Source: Prevotellaceae bacterium (GTDB lineage: Bacteria > Bacteroidota > Bacteroidia > Bacteroidales > UBA932). From it: a stretch of 5,097 nt of DNA. Below, piece after piece: positions 1-4,888 of this stretch; within the stretch, counting starts at the first letter, position 1; each line of letters begins with the position of its first letter. Position numbers and translations under genes: made by a program. The stretch covers positions 1 through 5,097 of the forward strand of contig JAIROF010000160.1 of the NCBI GenBank assembly GCA_031257655.1, written 5' to 3'. The notes below the pieces were generated by a model, which had not been told where the DNA came from, ran no database searches, and saw only the letters and a list, made by a program, of their open reading frames with translations.

Positions 1-235
1 TCTCCAGCTCGGCAATTGCCAAGCCGTCAAAGAGCTCTTTTTTGCCGAGAAAGTAGGCTTTGAGCGTGGAGAGAAAGAGGCTCTTCCCAAACCGGCGCGG
101 GCGACCGAGAAAGTAGGGCGAATCGGTGCCGGCAAGCCGGTAGAGGTAGGCCGTCTTGTCCACATACACGTTGTTGCCCGTGCGGAGCTTTTCAAAATCC
201 TGTACCCCAATGGGTAATTTTCTGGAGATATTCAT
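1..235 (-). CDS. AAA-ATPase-like protein, N-terminal fragment (likely AAA-ATPase_like / PD-(D/E)XK family)
   Basis: The reading frame starts at ATG 235 and stays open to the left edge, giving 78 visible residues, so the C-terminus is missing. It opens with KLPIGVQDFEKLR (residues 6-18), followed by VYVDKT (23-28) and a P-loop-like stretch, FLGRPRRFGKSLFLSTLKAY (42-61), with G50-K51-S52 as the nucleotide-binding lysine/serine. This order is typical of the AAA-ATPase-like family that is highly expanded in Bacteroidota, whose full proteins run to roughly 500-600 residues and usually end in a PD-(D/E)XK nuclease-like domain. That C-terminal domain lies outside the window. The biological role of the family is not established; mobile-element or defence-related roles have been suggested. 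The start is supported by the promoter at 261-292, which would give a leader of about 20 nt; no strong Shine-Dalgarno is visible. The gene lies 118 bp downstream of copA on the same strand but appears to have its own promoter. Confidence 0.88.
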   Translation of the reverse strand, partial: MNISRKLPIGVQDFEKLRTGNNVYVDKTAYLYRLAGTDSPYFLGRPRRFGKSLFLSTLKAYFLGKKELFDGLAIAELE

Positions 236-260
236 AATCTTGCTGCTTGAGGATGAAGTA

Positions 261-292
261 CAAATGTAGCGGAAATTTATAAGAACAGCAAA
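261..292 (-). promoter_or_regulatory. Bacteroidota-type promoter of the AAA-ATPase-like gene
   Basis: On the minus strand a TTTG (289-292) is followed by a 20-nt spacer and TACATTTG (261-268). This matches the Bacteroidota primary sigma factor consensus, TTTG at about -33 and TAnnTTTG at about -7, with the usual 19-21 nt spacing. Transcription should begin about 5-8 nt downstream, near 253-256, leaving a leader of roughly 20 nt before the ATG at 235. It shows that the gene need not depend on read-through from copA. Confidence 0.72.
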
Positions 293-353
293 CGGGAATG
301 CGCTGAATTTTGAGGATTAGCTGACGCAAAATCAACGTTTTTCAGCATTTTGG

Positions 354-2588
354 TTACGCTATGCCGAGCTTTCGGCGGTCAACTTTTTTCGGCGTTCTCC
401 GCAGCCGCAGGCTGTTGGCCACTACGCAGATGCTGCTCAGCGCCATGGCGGCACCGGCAACCATTGGGTTGAGCAAGAAACCGTTGACGGCAAAAAGCGC
501 GCCGGCGGCCACCGGTATCCCAATCAGGTTGTATATAAAGGCCCAGAACAGGTTTTGCCGAATTACGCCAACCGTTTGCCGCGACAGCTGTATGGCCGCC
601 GAAATCTTGGAGAGGTCGGACGAAACGATGGTCATGCCGGCCGCGTCTACGGCAATATCGCTGCCGGTTCCCATGGCTATGCTGACGTCGGCTTGCGCAA
701 GGGCGGCGCTGTCGTTTATTCCGTCGCCGACCATGGCCACGACTTTTCCCTCGCGCTGCAGCCGGCGGACAAACGCCGCCTTTTGCTGCGGAAGCGCTTC
801 GGCGCAAAAGTCGTCCACGCCTGCGGCGGCGGCAACTTCCCTTGCGGTGGCGGCGCTATCGCCGGTAAGCATGTAAACGGCAAGGCCGCTGTCCCGCAGC
901 TGCCGGATGGCGGCGCGCGAGGTTTCCTTCAGCTTATCTTCAACGACCAGCAGGGCGAGGGCGTTTTTTTCGTCGGCAAACCAGATGGTTGTTTTGGCTT
1001 GTGCGGCAAACGTTTTTGCGGCGGCGGCCAGCTGCTCGTCCGGCGTGATGCGGTTTTCGGCGAGCAGCCGGGCGCTGCCCACAAGGTAGGCCTGTCCGCC
1101 TACTGTCCCTTTTACGCCTTTACCGGTAAGGCTTTCAAAGGAGGTTGGCGCCTGCGCAGGCTCGCCTGCGAGGTGGCGGACAACGGCGTCTGCCAGCGGG
1201 TGCTCCGACTGCGCCTCGATGCTTCGCAGGGCGAACGCGCTGCGGCTGTCGCCGTTTGCCCACAGCGCTGCGGTGACTGCGGGCTTGCCTTCGGTGATGG
1301 TGCCGGTCTTGTCGAGCACAACGGCGCTAATTTTTCTTGCCGCCTCAAGGCTTTCGGCGTCTTTCACCAAAATTCCCTGCTCTGCGGCCTTGCCCACGCC
1401 AACCACGATGGCCGTGGGGGTAGCCAGCCCCAGCGCGCAGGGGCACGCGATGATCAGCACGGTGACGAACGCCAGCAGGCCGTGCGTAACGCCGGATGCG
1501 CCGGCAATGAGCAGCCACGCCGCAAAGGCGGTAAGGGCAGCGCCAATAACGGACGGCACGAATACGGCGGCCACCCGGTCTACGAGCTTTTGCACCGGCG
1601 CCTTGCTGCCCTGCGCCGCCTGCACCATGCGGATGATGTGCGCCAGCAGCGTTTCCGCCCCAACTTTTTCGGCGCTCAGCCTAAAGCTCCCCTTTTGGTT
1701 AATCGTTCCGGCGTAAACCTTCGCGCGCTCCTGCTTCAGCACGGGGACAGGCTCTCCGCTAAGCATGCTTTCGTCTACGTAAGAGCAGCCCTCCGCAACG
1801 ATGCCGTCCACCGCTATTCTTTCGCCGGGCTTGACCAGCACCGTGTCGCCTGCGGCCACCTGCTCCAAGCCCACCTGCACCTGCCGCCCGTCTGCGCACA
1901 CCAGCGTGACCGTTTGGGGCTGCAGGCGCATCAGCTTTTTCAGGGACGACGAAGTGTTGCCCTTGGCTCTTTCCTCCATGCAGCGTCCCAGCAAAACGAA
2001 GGTGGTGATAACGCTCGCCGTTTCGAAGTAAACATGCGGCAAAATACCCCGCGCTATCCAAAAGTCGGGCAGCAGGACGTTGGCGGCGCTGAACAGGTAG
2101 GCTACGCCCACGCTGAGGGCTACCAGCGTGTCCATGCTCGCCGTTTTGCGCCGCAGCTGCCGCCCTGCGCGGAGGAAAAAATCTCTGCCAACCCAGCAAA
2201 CAACCGGCGTGGCAAGCGCCCACATCAGCTCGTCGGCAAAAGCGGCGCTGGGGAAGAGCATACTCAGGGCAACCACCGGCAGCGATAGGGCAGCCGCCCA
2301 CGCCGTACGGATTTTGAGCCGACGGTATTCGCCGGTGCGGATTTTTTCGGCGGCCTCGGAGCCGTTTTTTTCCTCCGTGAGCAGGTCGTAGCCTATTGCC
2401 TGCGCTGCGCTGCGGATTTGGGGCAGCGATACGCTTTCGGGGTGGTAGCCGATGGCAACGCTCCGCGAGGCGAGGTTTACCGCAGCGCTTTCTACGCCGG
2501 GTAGGCTTTGGATGGCGCTCTCCACCGCCCCGGCGCACGCAGCGCAGTGCAGGTGAAGGACAGGAAAGGTGCGCCGAATGGTGCTCAT
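354..2588 (-). CDS. copA: Copper-translocating P1B-type ATPase (CopA)
   Basis: This 744-residue protein is a complete P1B-type ATPase that uses ATP to export Cu(I) across the inner membrane. One N-terminal heavy-metal-associated domain (about residues 7-70) carries the metal-binding pair C15/C18 in HCAAC. Further motifs, in order: actuator loop SGEP (277-280, the usual TGE threonine replaced by serine), the ion-channel motif CPC (382-384), the phosphorylated aspartate D426 in DKTGT, the P1B hallmark H463-P464 in SEHPLA, TGDS (575-578) and GDGIND (621-626). YN at 686-687 and MALSS at 715-719, in the last two membrane helices, are the signature of the Cu(I) subgroup and separate it from Zn/Cd/Pb pumps. 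Length fits the family (about 730-830). The start at 2588 is backed by an AAAAGGAGA ribosome binding site 6 nt upstream. No copper regulator (CopY, CsoR, CueR) or copper chaperone gene is present in the window. The next gene upstream on this strand is the barrel protein, separated by a repeat cluster. Confidence 0.97.
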   Translation of the reverse strand: MSTIRRTFPVLHLHCAACAGAVESAIQSLPGVESAAVNLASRSVAIGYHPESVSLPQIRSAAQAIGYDLLTEEKNGSEAAEKIRTGEYRRLKIRTAWAAALSLPVVALSMLFPSAAFADELMWALATPVVCWVGRDFFLRAGRQLRRKTASMDTLVALSVGVAYLFSAANVLLPDFWIARGILPHVYFETASVITTFVLLGRCMEERAKGNTSSSLKKLMRLQPQTVTLVCADGRQVQVGLEQVAAGDTVLVKPGERIAVDGIVAEGCSYVDESMLSGEPVPVLKQERAKVYAGTINQKGSFRLSAEKVGAETLLAHIIRMVQAAQGSKAPVQKLVDRVAAVFVPSVIGAALTAFAAWLLIAGASGVTHGLLAFVTVLIIACPCALGLATPTAIVVGVGKAAEQGILVKDAESLEAARKISAVVLDKTGTITEGKPAVTAALWANGDSRSAFALRSIEAQSEHPLADAVVRHLAGEPAQAPTSFESLTGKGVKGTVGGQAYLVGSARLLAENRITPDEQLAAAAKTFAAQAKTTIWFADEKNALALLVVEDKLKETSRAAIRQLRDSGLAVYMLTGDSAATAREVAAAAGVDDFCAEALPQQKAAFVRRLQREGKVVAMVGDGINDSAALAQADVSIAMGTGSDIAVDAAGMTIVSSDLSKISAAIQLSRQTVGVIRQNLFWAFIYNLIGIPVAAGALFAVNGFLLNPMVAGAAMALSSICVVANSLRLRRTPKKVDRRKLGIA

Positions 2589-2594
2589 GCTTTA

Positions 2595-2603
2595 TCTCCT
2601 TTT
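2595..2603 (-). promoter_or_regulatory. Ribosome binding site of copA
   Basis: The minus strand reads AAAAGGAGA with 6 nt to the ATG at 2588. It is unusually strong for a Bacteroidota gene, where Shine-Dalgarno sequences are often weak, and it fixes the copA start. No clear TAnnTTTG promoter was found between 2589 and 2892, so the copA promoter is unresolved: it may lie inside the repeat cluster, or copA may be read from the upstream gene. Confidence 0.75.
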
Positions 2604-2647
2604 ATAAAATTCGTATTTTTCAGCTTGCCGGCTTTCAGCGGCTCCAC

Positions 2648-2877
2648 GACGAAATGGCGACGAAATGGCGCTGTAGAGACGCACGGCGTGCGTCTCGGCG
2701 ACGAAACAGCGACGAAATGGCGTGTAGAGACGCACGGCGTGCGTCTCGGCGACGAAACAGCGACGAAATGGCGCTGTAGAGACGCACGGCGTGCGTCTCG
2801 GCGACGAAACAGCGACGAAACAGCGCTGAGGCGCGATGCGCGGTGAGACGCACGCCGTGCGCCTCTACAGCGCCATT
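2648..2877. repeat. 51-52 bp tandem repeat with palindromic core, plus one inverted copy
   Basis: Three head-to-tail units lie at 2659-2710 (52 bp), 2711-2761 (51 bp, one C lost) and 2762-2813 (52 bp). Each begins gacgaaatgg and ends acgaaacagc. Partial units flank them: 2648-2658 on the left and 2814-2830 on the right. Each unit holds a 21-bp palindrome with 10-bp arms gagacgcacg/cgtgcgtctc around one central base, at 2676-2696, 2727-2747 and 2779-2799. A fourth copy at 2845-2877 is inverted: its 33 bp match 2664-2696 on the other strand with a single mismatch. The array fills the gap between the barrel-protein gene and copA. The palindromes would form strong GC hairpins in RNA but lack a U-tract, so this is not a classical intrinsic terminator. 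Similar GTAGAGACGC-type palindromic repeats are, to my recollection, scattered between genes in many Bacteroidota genomes; their function is unknown. Confidence 0.93.
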
Positions 2878-2892
2878 GCGCAACAGCCCCTG

Positions 2893-4014
2893 CTAATTCC
2901 CTCCTAATTTTTTCAGCGCTCCTGCCAGCGTTTGCCGGTTTTGCCGCCTTGCGCCGTTTTTTTGTTGGCTGTCAACGCTAACGTTGAGCGTGAAGGCCTG
3001 CTGGTGGCTGAGGATGCCTGCGGCGGCGTGCATCGACCACGTGAAGCGAGCCTGCACCCGGTAGGTATCGAAAAGCTGCACGTAAAAGTCGCTGCGGTTG
3101 TAGAGCGTGTTTTGGTAGAAAGGGTCGCCCCAGTAGAGGTGCTCGGCGCTATACTTGCCGTACAGCGGCATGAGGTTTTCGCCGATGTAGAGCGTATTCT
3201 TCAGGCCGATTCCGAATTTTTCGACCGCCGCTTCGCCAAAGAATCCGCCGGAGAATCGGTAGCGCTGGTCAACGCTGCGCTCGCGCGAGTAGGCGCCCAG
3301 CATGCCCGCGTTGACGTTGAGCGAATCGAGCAGCAATCCGGCGGACGTGCCCACGCCTGCGCACAGGCGCGCCATGCCGTTGTCCACAATGTGCTGGTCG
3401 CTGTTGTTTGCTGCTGTGGAGGCAAAGTGGTGCATGTAGCTCTGCAGGGCAGCGTAGGTTTTTCCGAGCCGGTATCTCCCGGCAATACCCACGAGGAACG
3501 CTTCGCGCTGGGTTTGCGTTTGGTGGCCTGACCAGTCTAACCAGACGTCCGCGTGCCACCGGCTGCCGGATATTTTCCAGAATATGTTGGCGGAGTTCAG
3601 CCGCAGGTTGGCTATGGAGTCGTAAAAGAGCGCGTTGGGGTAGTCGGCGAGCAGGCTCCGCGCGGGGAACGAGCCTACGTACAGCTCAAAGGGCTTGGCG
3701 CAGTAGCGGTAGTAGGCAACGTAGGCCGCCTGGTCCGGCGCCTGCTCGGCGCTGCCAAAGTAGCGCTGCAGCCCAACGCCTGCGCACAGGTGGTGCGCGC
3801 TGTCAAACCTCAGCCCGGCTTGGGGAACAAGCCACGAGCCGAGAATGCTTTGCGGCATTTGGCGCTGCTCCGGCTTGTACTCGCGGTTGTCTGCAAAGGA
3901 AAAGAAGGTAACGCTCCACTCGGGGGTTAGCCTTTGCGCGGCGCAGAGGCTGGCGCAGAGGCTGGCGGAAAGCAGCAGGGCAAAAGAGGCAAAAATTCGT
4001 TGGTTTTTTTTCAT
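2893..4014 (-). CDS. Putative secreted outer-membrane beta-barrel protein, unknown function
   Basis: The likely product is 373 residues starting at ATG 4014. It begins with a signal peptide: MKK, a hydrophobic run to about residue 23, and probable signal peptidase I cleavage after A26 (CAA-Q). No proper lipobox is seen. The mature part has many short alternating, aromatic-rich strands (for example FELYVGSFPA 109-118, WHADVWLDW 153-161, DFYVQLFDTY 309-318, QARFTWSMHA 321-330), as expected of a Gram-negative outer-membrane barrel. NREY (43-46), MPQSILGS (53-60) and the run YWGDPFY...YNRSDFY (294-311) resemble a conserved but uncharacterised Bacteroidales family that I recall only as hypothetical proteins. 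A basic tail of about 24 residues follows the last strand (FTLNVSVDS, 341-349), which is unusual for a barrel. The frame stays open up to 4245, but the extra 77 residues come from interspersed repeats, so the 4014 start is preferred. No clear Shine-Dalgarno was found. No substrate can be assigned. Confidence 0.8.
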   Translation of the reverse strand: MKKNQRIFASFALLLSASLCASLCAAQRLTPEWSVTFFSFADNREYKPEQRQMPQSILGSWLVPQAGLRFDSAHHLCAGVGLQRYFGSAEQAPDQAAYVAYYRYCAKPFELYVGSFPARSLLADYPNALFYDSIANLRLNSANIFWKISGSRWHADVWLDWSGHQTQTQREAFLVGIAGRYRLGKTYAALQSYMHHFASTAANNSDQHIVDNGMARLCAGVGTSAGLLLDSLNVNAGMLGAYSRERSVDQRYRFSGGFFGEAAVEKFGIGLKNTLYIGENLMPLYGKYSAEHLYWGDPFYQNTLYNRSDFYVQLFDTYRVQARFTWSMHAAAGILSHQQAFTLNVSVDSQQKNGARRQNRQTLAGALKKLGGN

Positions 4015-4049
4015 GCGTTCAGCGATTTCAAAATTCCTTGCTCGCGGCA

Positions 4050-4207
4050 GGTGCATTTCAACTTGTCGTTTTTTCATAACCCGCGTATTCGTCATTGCGT
4101 TCTCCGGCGTGTCCGTCATTGTGAACGAAGTGACGCAATCCAGAGAATAAAACATCCGGATTGCGTCACTTCGTTCGCAATGAGGAAGCGACAAGTTGAA
4201 ATGCACC
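4050..4207. repeat. Composite nested inverted repeat upstream of the barrel-protein gene
   Basis: Two inverted repeats are nested. The outer arms are perfect 19-mers: GGTGCATTTCAACTTGTCG at 4050-4068 and its reverse complement at 4189-4207. The inner arms are 26 bp at 4116-4141 and 4158-4183, differing only at 4122, around a 16-nt loop. The inner arm belongs to the widespread 'cattgcgaacgaagtgacgc' type of interspersed repeat, which yields spurious peptides such as HCERSDAI when translated. In RNA the outer stem could extend a few pairs with G-U pairing. The structure ends 36 nt before the start codon at 4014, so it either contains or has displaced the promoter of that gene. No target-site duplication is evident at 4050/4207, so a MITE origin is possible but not shown. 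Confidence 0.9.
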
Positions 4208-4297
4208 CGGTGGGGGGTGATTTTGCATTTCCAAATACGCAACAATCCTGCTGTGCTGCGTTAATGCGCGCGCTACTCGGAGCGCACACTCGGAATG

Positions 4298-4408
4298 CTA
4301 CAACGACGACGTCCTTGTCGAGCGATTACGTCGCGAATAGAAGTAGGCATATATGCAAGTAATGATGCCAAATACTGCAATGCCGACCATAATGTATGCT
4401 ATTGCCAT
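4298..4408 (-). CDS. Small single-pass membrane protein (36 residues), unknown
   Basis: A short ORF runs from ATG 4408 to TAG 4298-4300. The product starts MAIAYIMVGIAVFGIITC, continues IYAYFYSRRN and ends in a basic, Ser/Thr-rich tail. That gives one membrane helix (about residues 3-24) followed by positive charges, so the C-terminus should face the cytoplasm. A strong Shine-Dalgarno, GGAGGA at 4417-4422, lies 8 nt before the ATG, which is the best evidence that it is translated. That Shine-Dalgarno lies inside the last codons of the membrane ORF ending at 4413, and only 4 nt separate the two, suggesting translational coupling. I do not recognise a family; it could be an accessory subunit of a membrane complex or a small toxin-like peptide. 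The opposite-strand ORF here lacks comparable signals. Confidence 0.55.
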   Translation of the reverse strand: MAIAYIMVGIAVFGIITCIYAYFYSRRNRSTRTSSL

Positions 4409-4412
4409 TTTT

Positions 4413-4634
4413 TCAGTCCTCCGTAAAAAAAAGTTTTATTAATATTCCTGTCGACACAGACGTTACGCTACTAATAGCGCCTATTATTATAATTATTAAT
4501 CTATCAGGGCTATCCGATAATACGCCACCAATGACGAACCCAGCAAAAGACAATCGACCAAATTCGATAAGATTCTCGGCTATTAGTAGAAATTCAAGTT
4601 TCCCACCTTTTTTATTAGAATGAATTACACAGAA
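4413..4634 (-). CDS. Small two-helix membrane protein ORF, 5' end unclear (possibly broken)
   Basis: The frame is open from 4634 to the TGA at 4413-4415. Its product includes KGGKLEFLLIAENLIEFGRL, then FAGFVIGGVLS, a short polar turn (DSPDR) and a long hydrophobic run from LIIIIIGAISS to GILIKLFF before the end TED. Two membrane helices are clear, and the general plan recalls the small DUF6722-type Bacteroidales proteins, but that is only a weak resemblance. No in-frame ATG or GTG exists. The candidates are a TTG at 4553 (46 residues, losing the N-terminal segment) or a rare ATT at 4625. The KGGKLE codons lie within the left 19-bp inverted repeat (4592-4610), so the original 5' end may have been replaced by the adjacent segment. 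Coupling to the 36-residue ORF downstream supports a real two-gene unit. Base composition is AT-rich, unlike copA. Confidence 0.45.
   Translation of the reverse strand, partial: FCVIHSNKKGGKLEFLLIAENLIEFGRLSFAGFVIGGVLSDSPDRLIIIIIGAISSVTSVSTGILIKLFFTED
4417..4422 (-). promoter_or_regulatory. Ribosome binding site of the 36-residue membrane protein
   Basis: GGAGGA on the minus strand with 8 nt to the ATG at 4408. It overlaps the final codons (ACG GAG GAC TGA) of the upstream small membrane ORF, the usual arrangement for coupled translation, and it decides the start of the short ORF. Confidence 0.6.
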
Positions 4635-4662
4635 TTATCAAATGGTCGTTATGATCAACCAA

Positions 4663-4776
4663 CTAATAAACAGGAGAATATGCAAATACATGCCAACCGT
4701 ACCATATACGTTTCAATTTATCGAAAAACAAAAGACGCATACTACTGATTTTGCTAACTTGTTTGTTTGGAAGCAT
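4663..4776 (-). CDS. Doubtful short ORF (37 residues) inside the inverted-repeat segment
   Basis: An ORF runs from ATG 4776 to TAG 4663-4665 on the minus strand. The product is basic and aromatic-rich, with MRLLFFDKLKRIWYGWHVFA at residues 13-32 and the ending YSPVY. A second ATG at residue 13 is an alternative start. No Shine-Dalgarno is visible. It points the same way as the two small membrane ORFs to its left and is one of few candidates for coding content in the 251 bp between the inverted repeats; a 42-codon plus-strand ORF (4651-4779) overlaps it and is equally unsupported. I do not recognise it, and it may be non-coding. Confidence 0.2.
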   Translation of the reverse strand: MLPNKQVSKISSMRLLFFDKLKRIWYGWHVFAYSPVY

Positions 4777-4834
4777 TAAAACACTTCATTGTTAATCCGC
4801 ATATTATTAATTATTTACATATTAAAGTGTTTTA
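4777..4834. repeat. 10-bp inverted repeat in the AT-rich region upstream of the DUF262 gene
   Basis: TAAAACACTT at 4777-4786 is the reverse complement of AAGTGTTTTA at 4825-4834, around a 38-nt AT-rich loop. It sits just upstream of the probable DUF262 promoter and could be a paired operator or an RNA hairpin. In sequence this AT-rich it may also be chance. Confidence 0.4.
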
Positions 4835-4850
4835 TAATTATTTATCATTC

Positions 4851-4859
4851 TAACATTTG
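4851..4859 (+). promoter_or_regulatory. Possible -7 element of the DUF262 gene promoter
   Basis: TAACATTTG ends 29 nt before the ATG at 4889 and resembles the Bacteroidota TAnnTTTG box, with one extra base between TA and TTTG (or one mismatch if read as AACATTTG). No good TTTG lies 19-21 nt upstream; only GTGTTTT near 4827-4833 is in place. The predicted leader of about 20 nt would match that of the AAA-ATPase-like gene and would contain the right inverted-repeat arm. Confidence 0.3.
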
Positions 4860-4888
4860 TCAAAGGTGGGAAACTTGAATAAAAGAAT

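Larger units (their letters stand above)
4592..4880. repeat. 289-bp segment bounded by perfect 19-bp inverted repeats (candidate invertible segment or small mobile element)
   Basis: The left arm ATTCAAGTTTCCCACCTTT (4592-4610) is the exact reverse complement of the right arm at 4862-4880; 251 bp lie between them. A 19-bp exact match is far beyond chance in 5 kb. The similarity extends imperfectly inward: TCATTCTAA occurs 8 nt inside the right arm (4845-4853) and, on the other strand, 4 nt inside the left arm (4615-4623). The right arm ends 8 nt before the DUF262 start codon, so it lies in that gene's probable leader; the left arm lies in the 5' part of the small membrane ORF. No recombinase gene and no convincing target duplication (at most AA) are visible. 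It could be an invertible regulatory segment, the two ends of a MITE, or a duplicated control site shared by divergent genes. Confidence 0.85.

Noticed and set aside
555..2288. A 577-codon open frame on the plus strand opposite copA
   Set aside because: It is antisense to a complete, motif-verified CopA; the translation is low-complexity (Gly/Arg/Ala-rich) with no recognisable domain. High GC suppresses stop codons on the opposite strand.
2648..2877. CRISPR array
   Set aside because: The period and palindromic core look superficially similar, but the sequence between palindromes is the same in every unit, so there are no unique spacers; one copy is inverted and no cas gene is present.
2396..2883. 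Open frames on both strands running through the repeat cluster (repeated RDARRASRRRNSDEMA-type peptides)
   Set aside because: They are translations of the 51-52 bp minisatellite; the unit length changes the frame between copies and there are no ribosome binding sites or domain features.
4015..4245. N-terminal extension of the barrel protein to an ATG at 4245
   Set aside because: The extra 77 residues are translated from the nested inverted repeats (HCERSDAIR and QVEMH peptides) and would bury the signal peptide that begins at 4014.
4208..4297. Possible terminator or gene between the composite repeat and the small membrane ORF
   Set aside because: Only short direct repeats (actcgga twice) and GC runs are present; no stable hairpin with a U-tract and no convincing ORF.
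4396..4623. A 75-codon ORF on the plus strand in the AT-rich region
   Set aside because: It has no Shine-Dalgarno and is antisense to a frame with two clear membrane helices that is coupled to a second ORF with a strong ribosome binding site. Its hydrophobic run is the complement of that membrane segment.
4651..4779. A 42-codon plus-strand ORF, and a 22-codon ORF from 4679 preceded by AGGAG
   Set aside because: Both lie in AT-rich sequence and overlap each other and a minus-strand candidate, with no recognisable features. The AGGAG alone is not enough; kept only as a remote possibility.
4814..4838. A sigma70-like promoter, TTTACA and TATAAT, upstream of the DUF262 gene
   Set aside because: The spacer is only 13 nt and the phylum uses a different consensus; such matches are expected in sequence this AT-rich.
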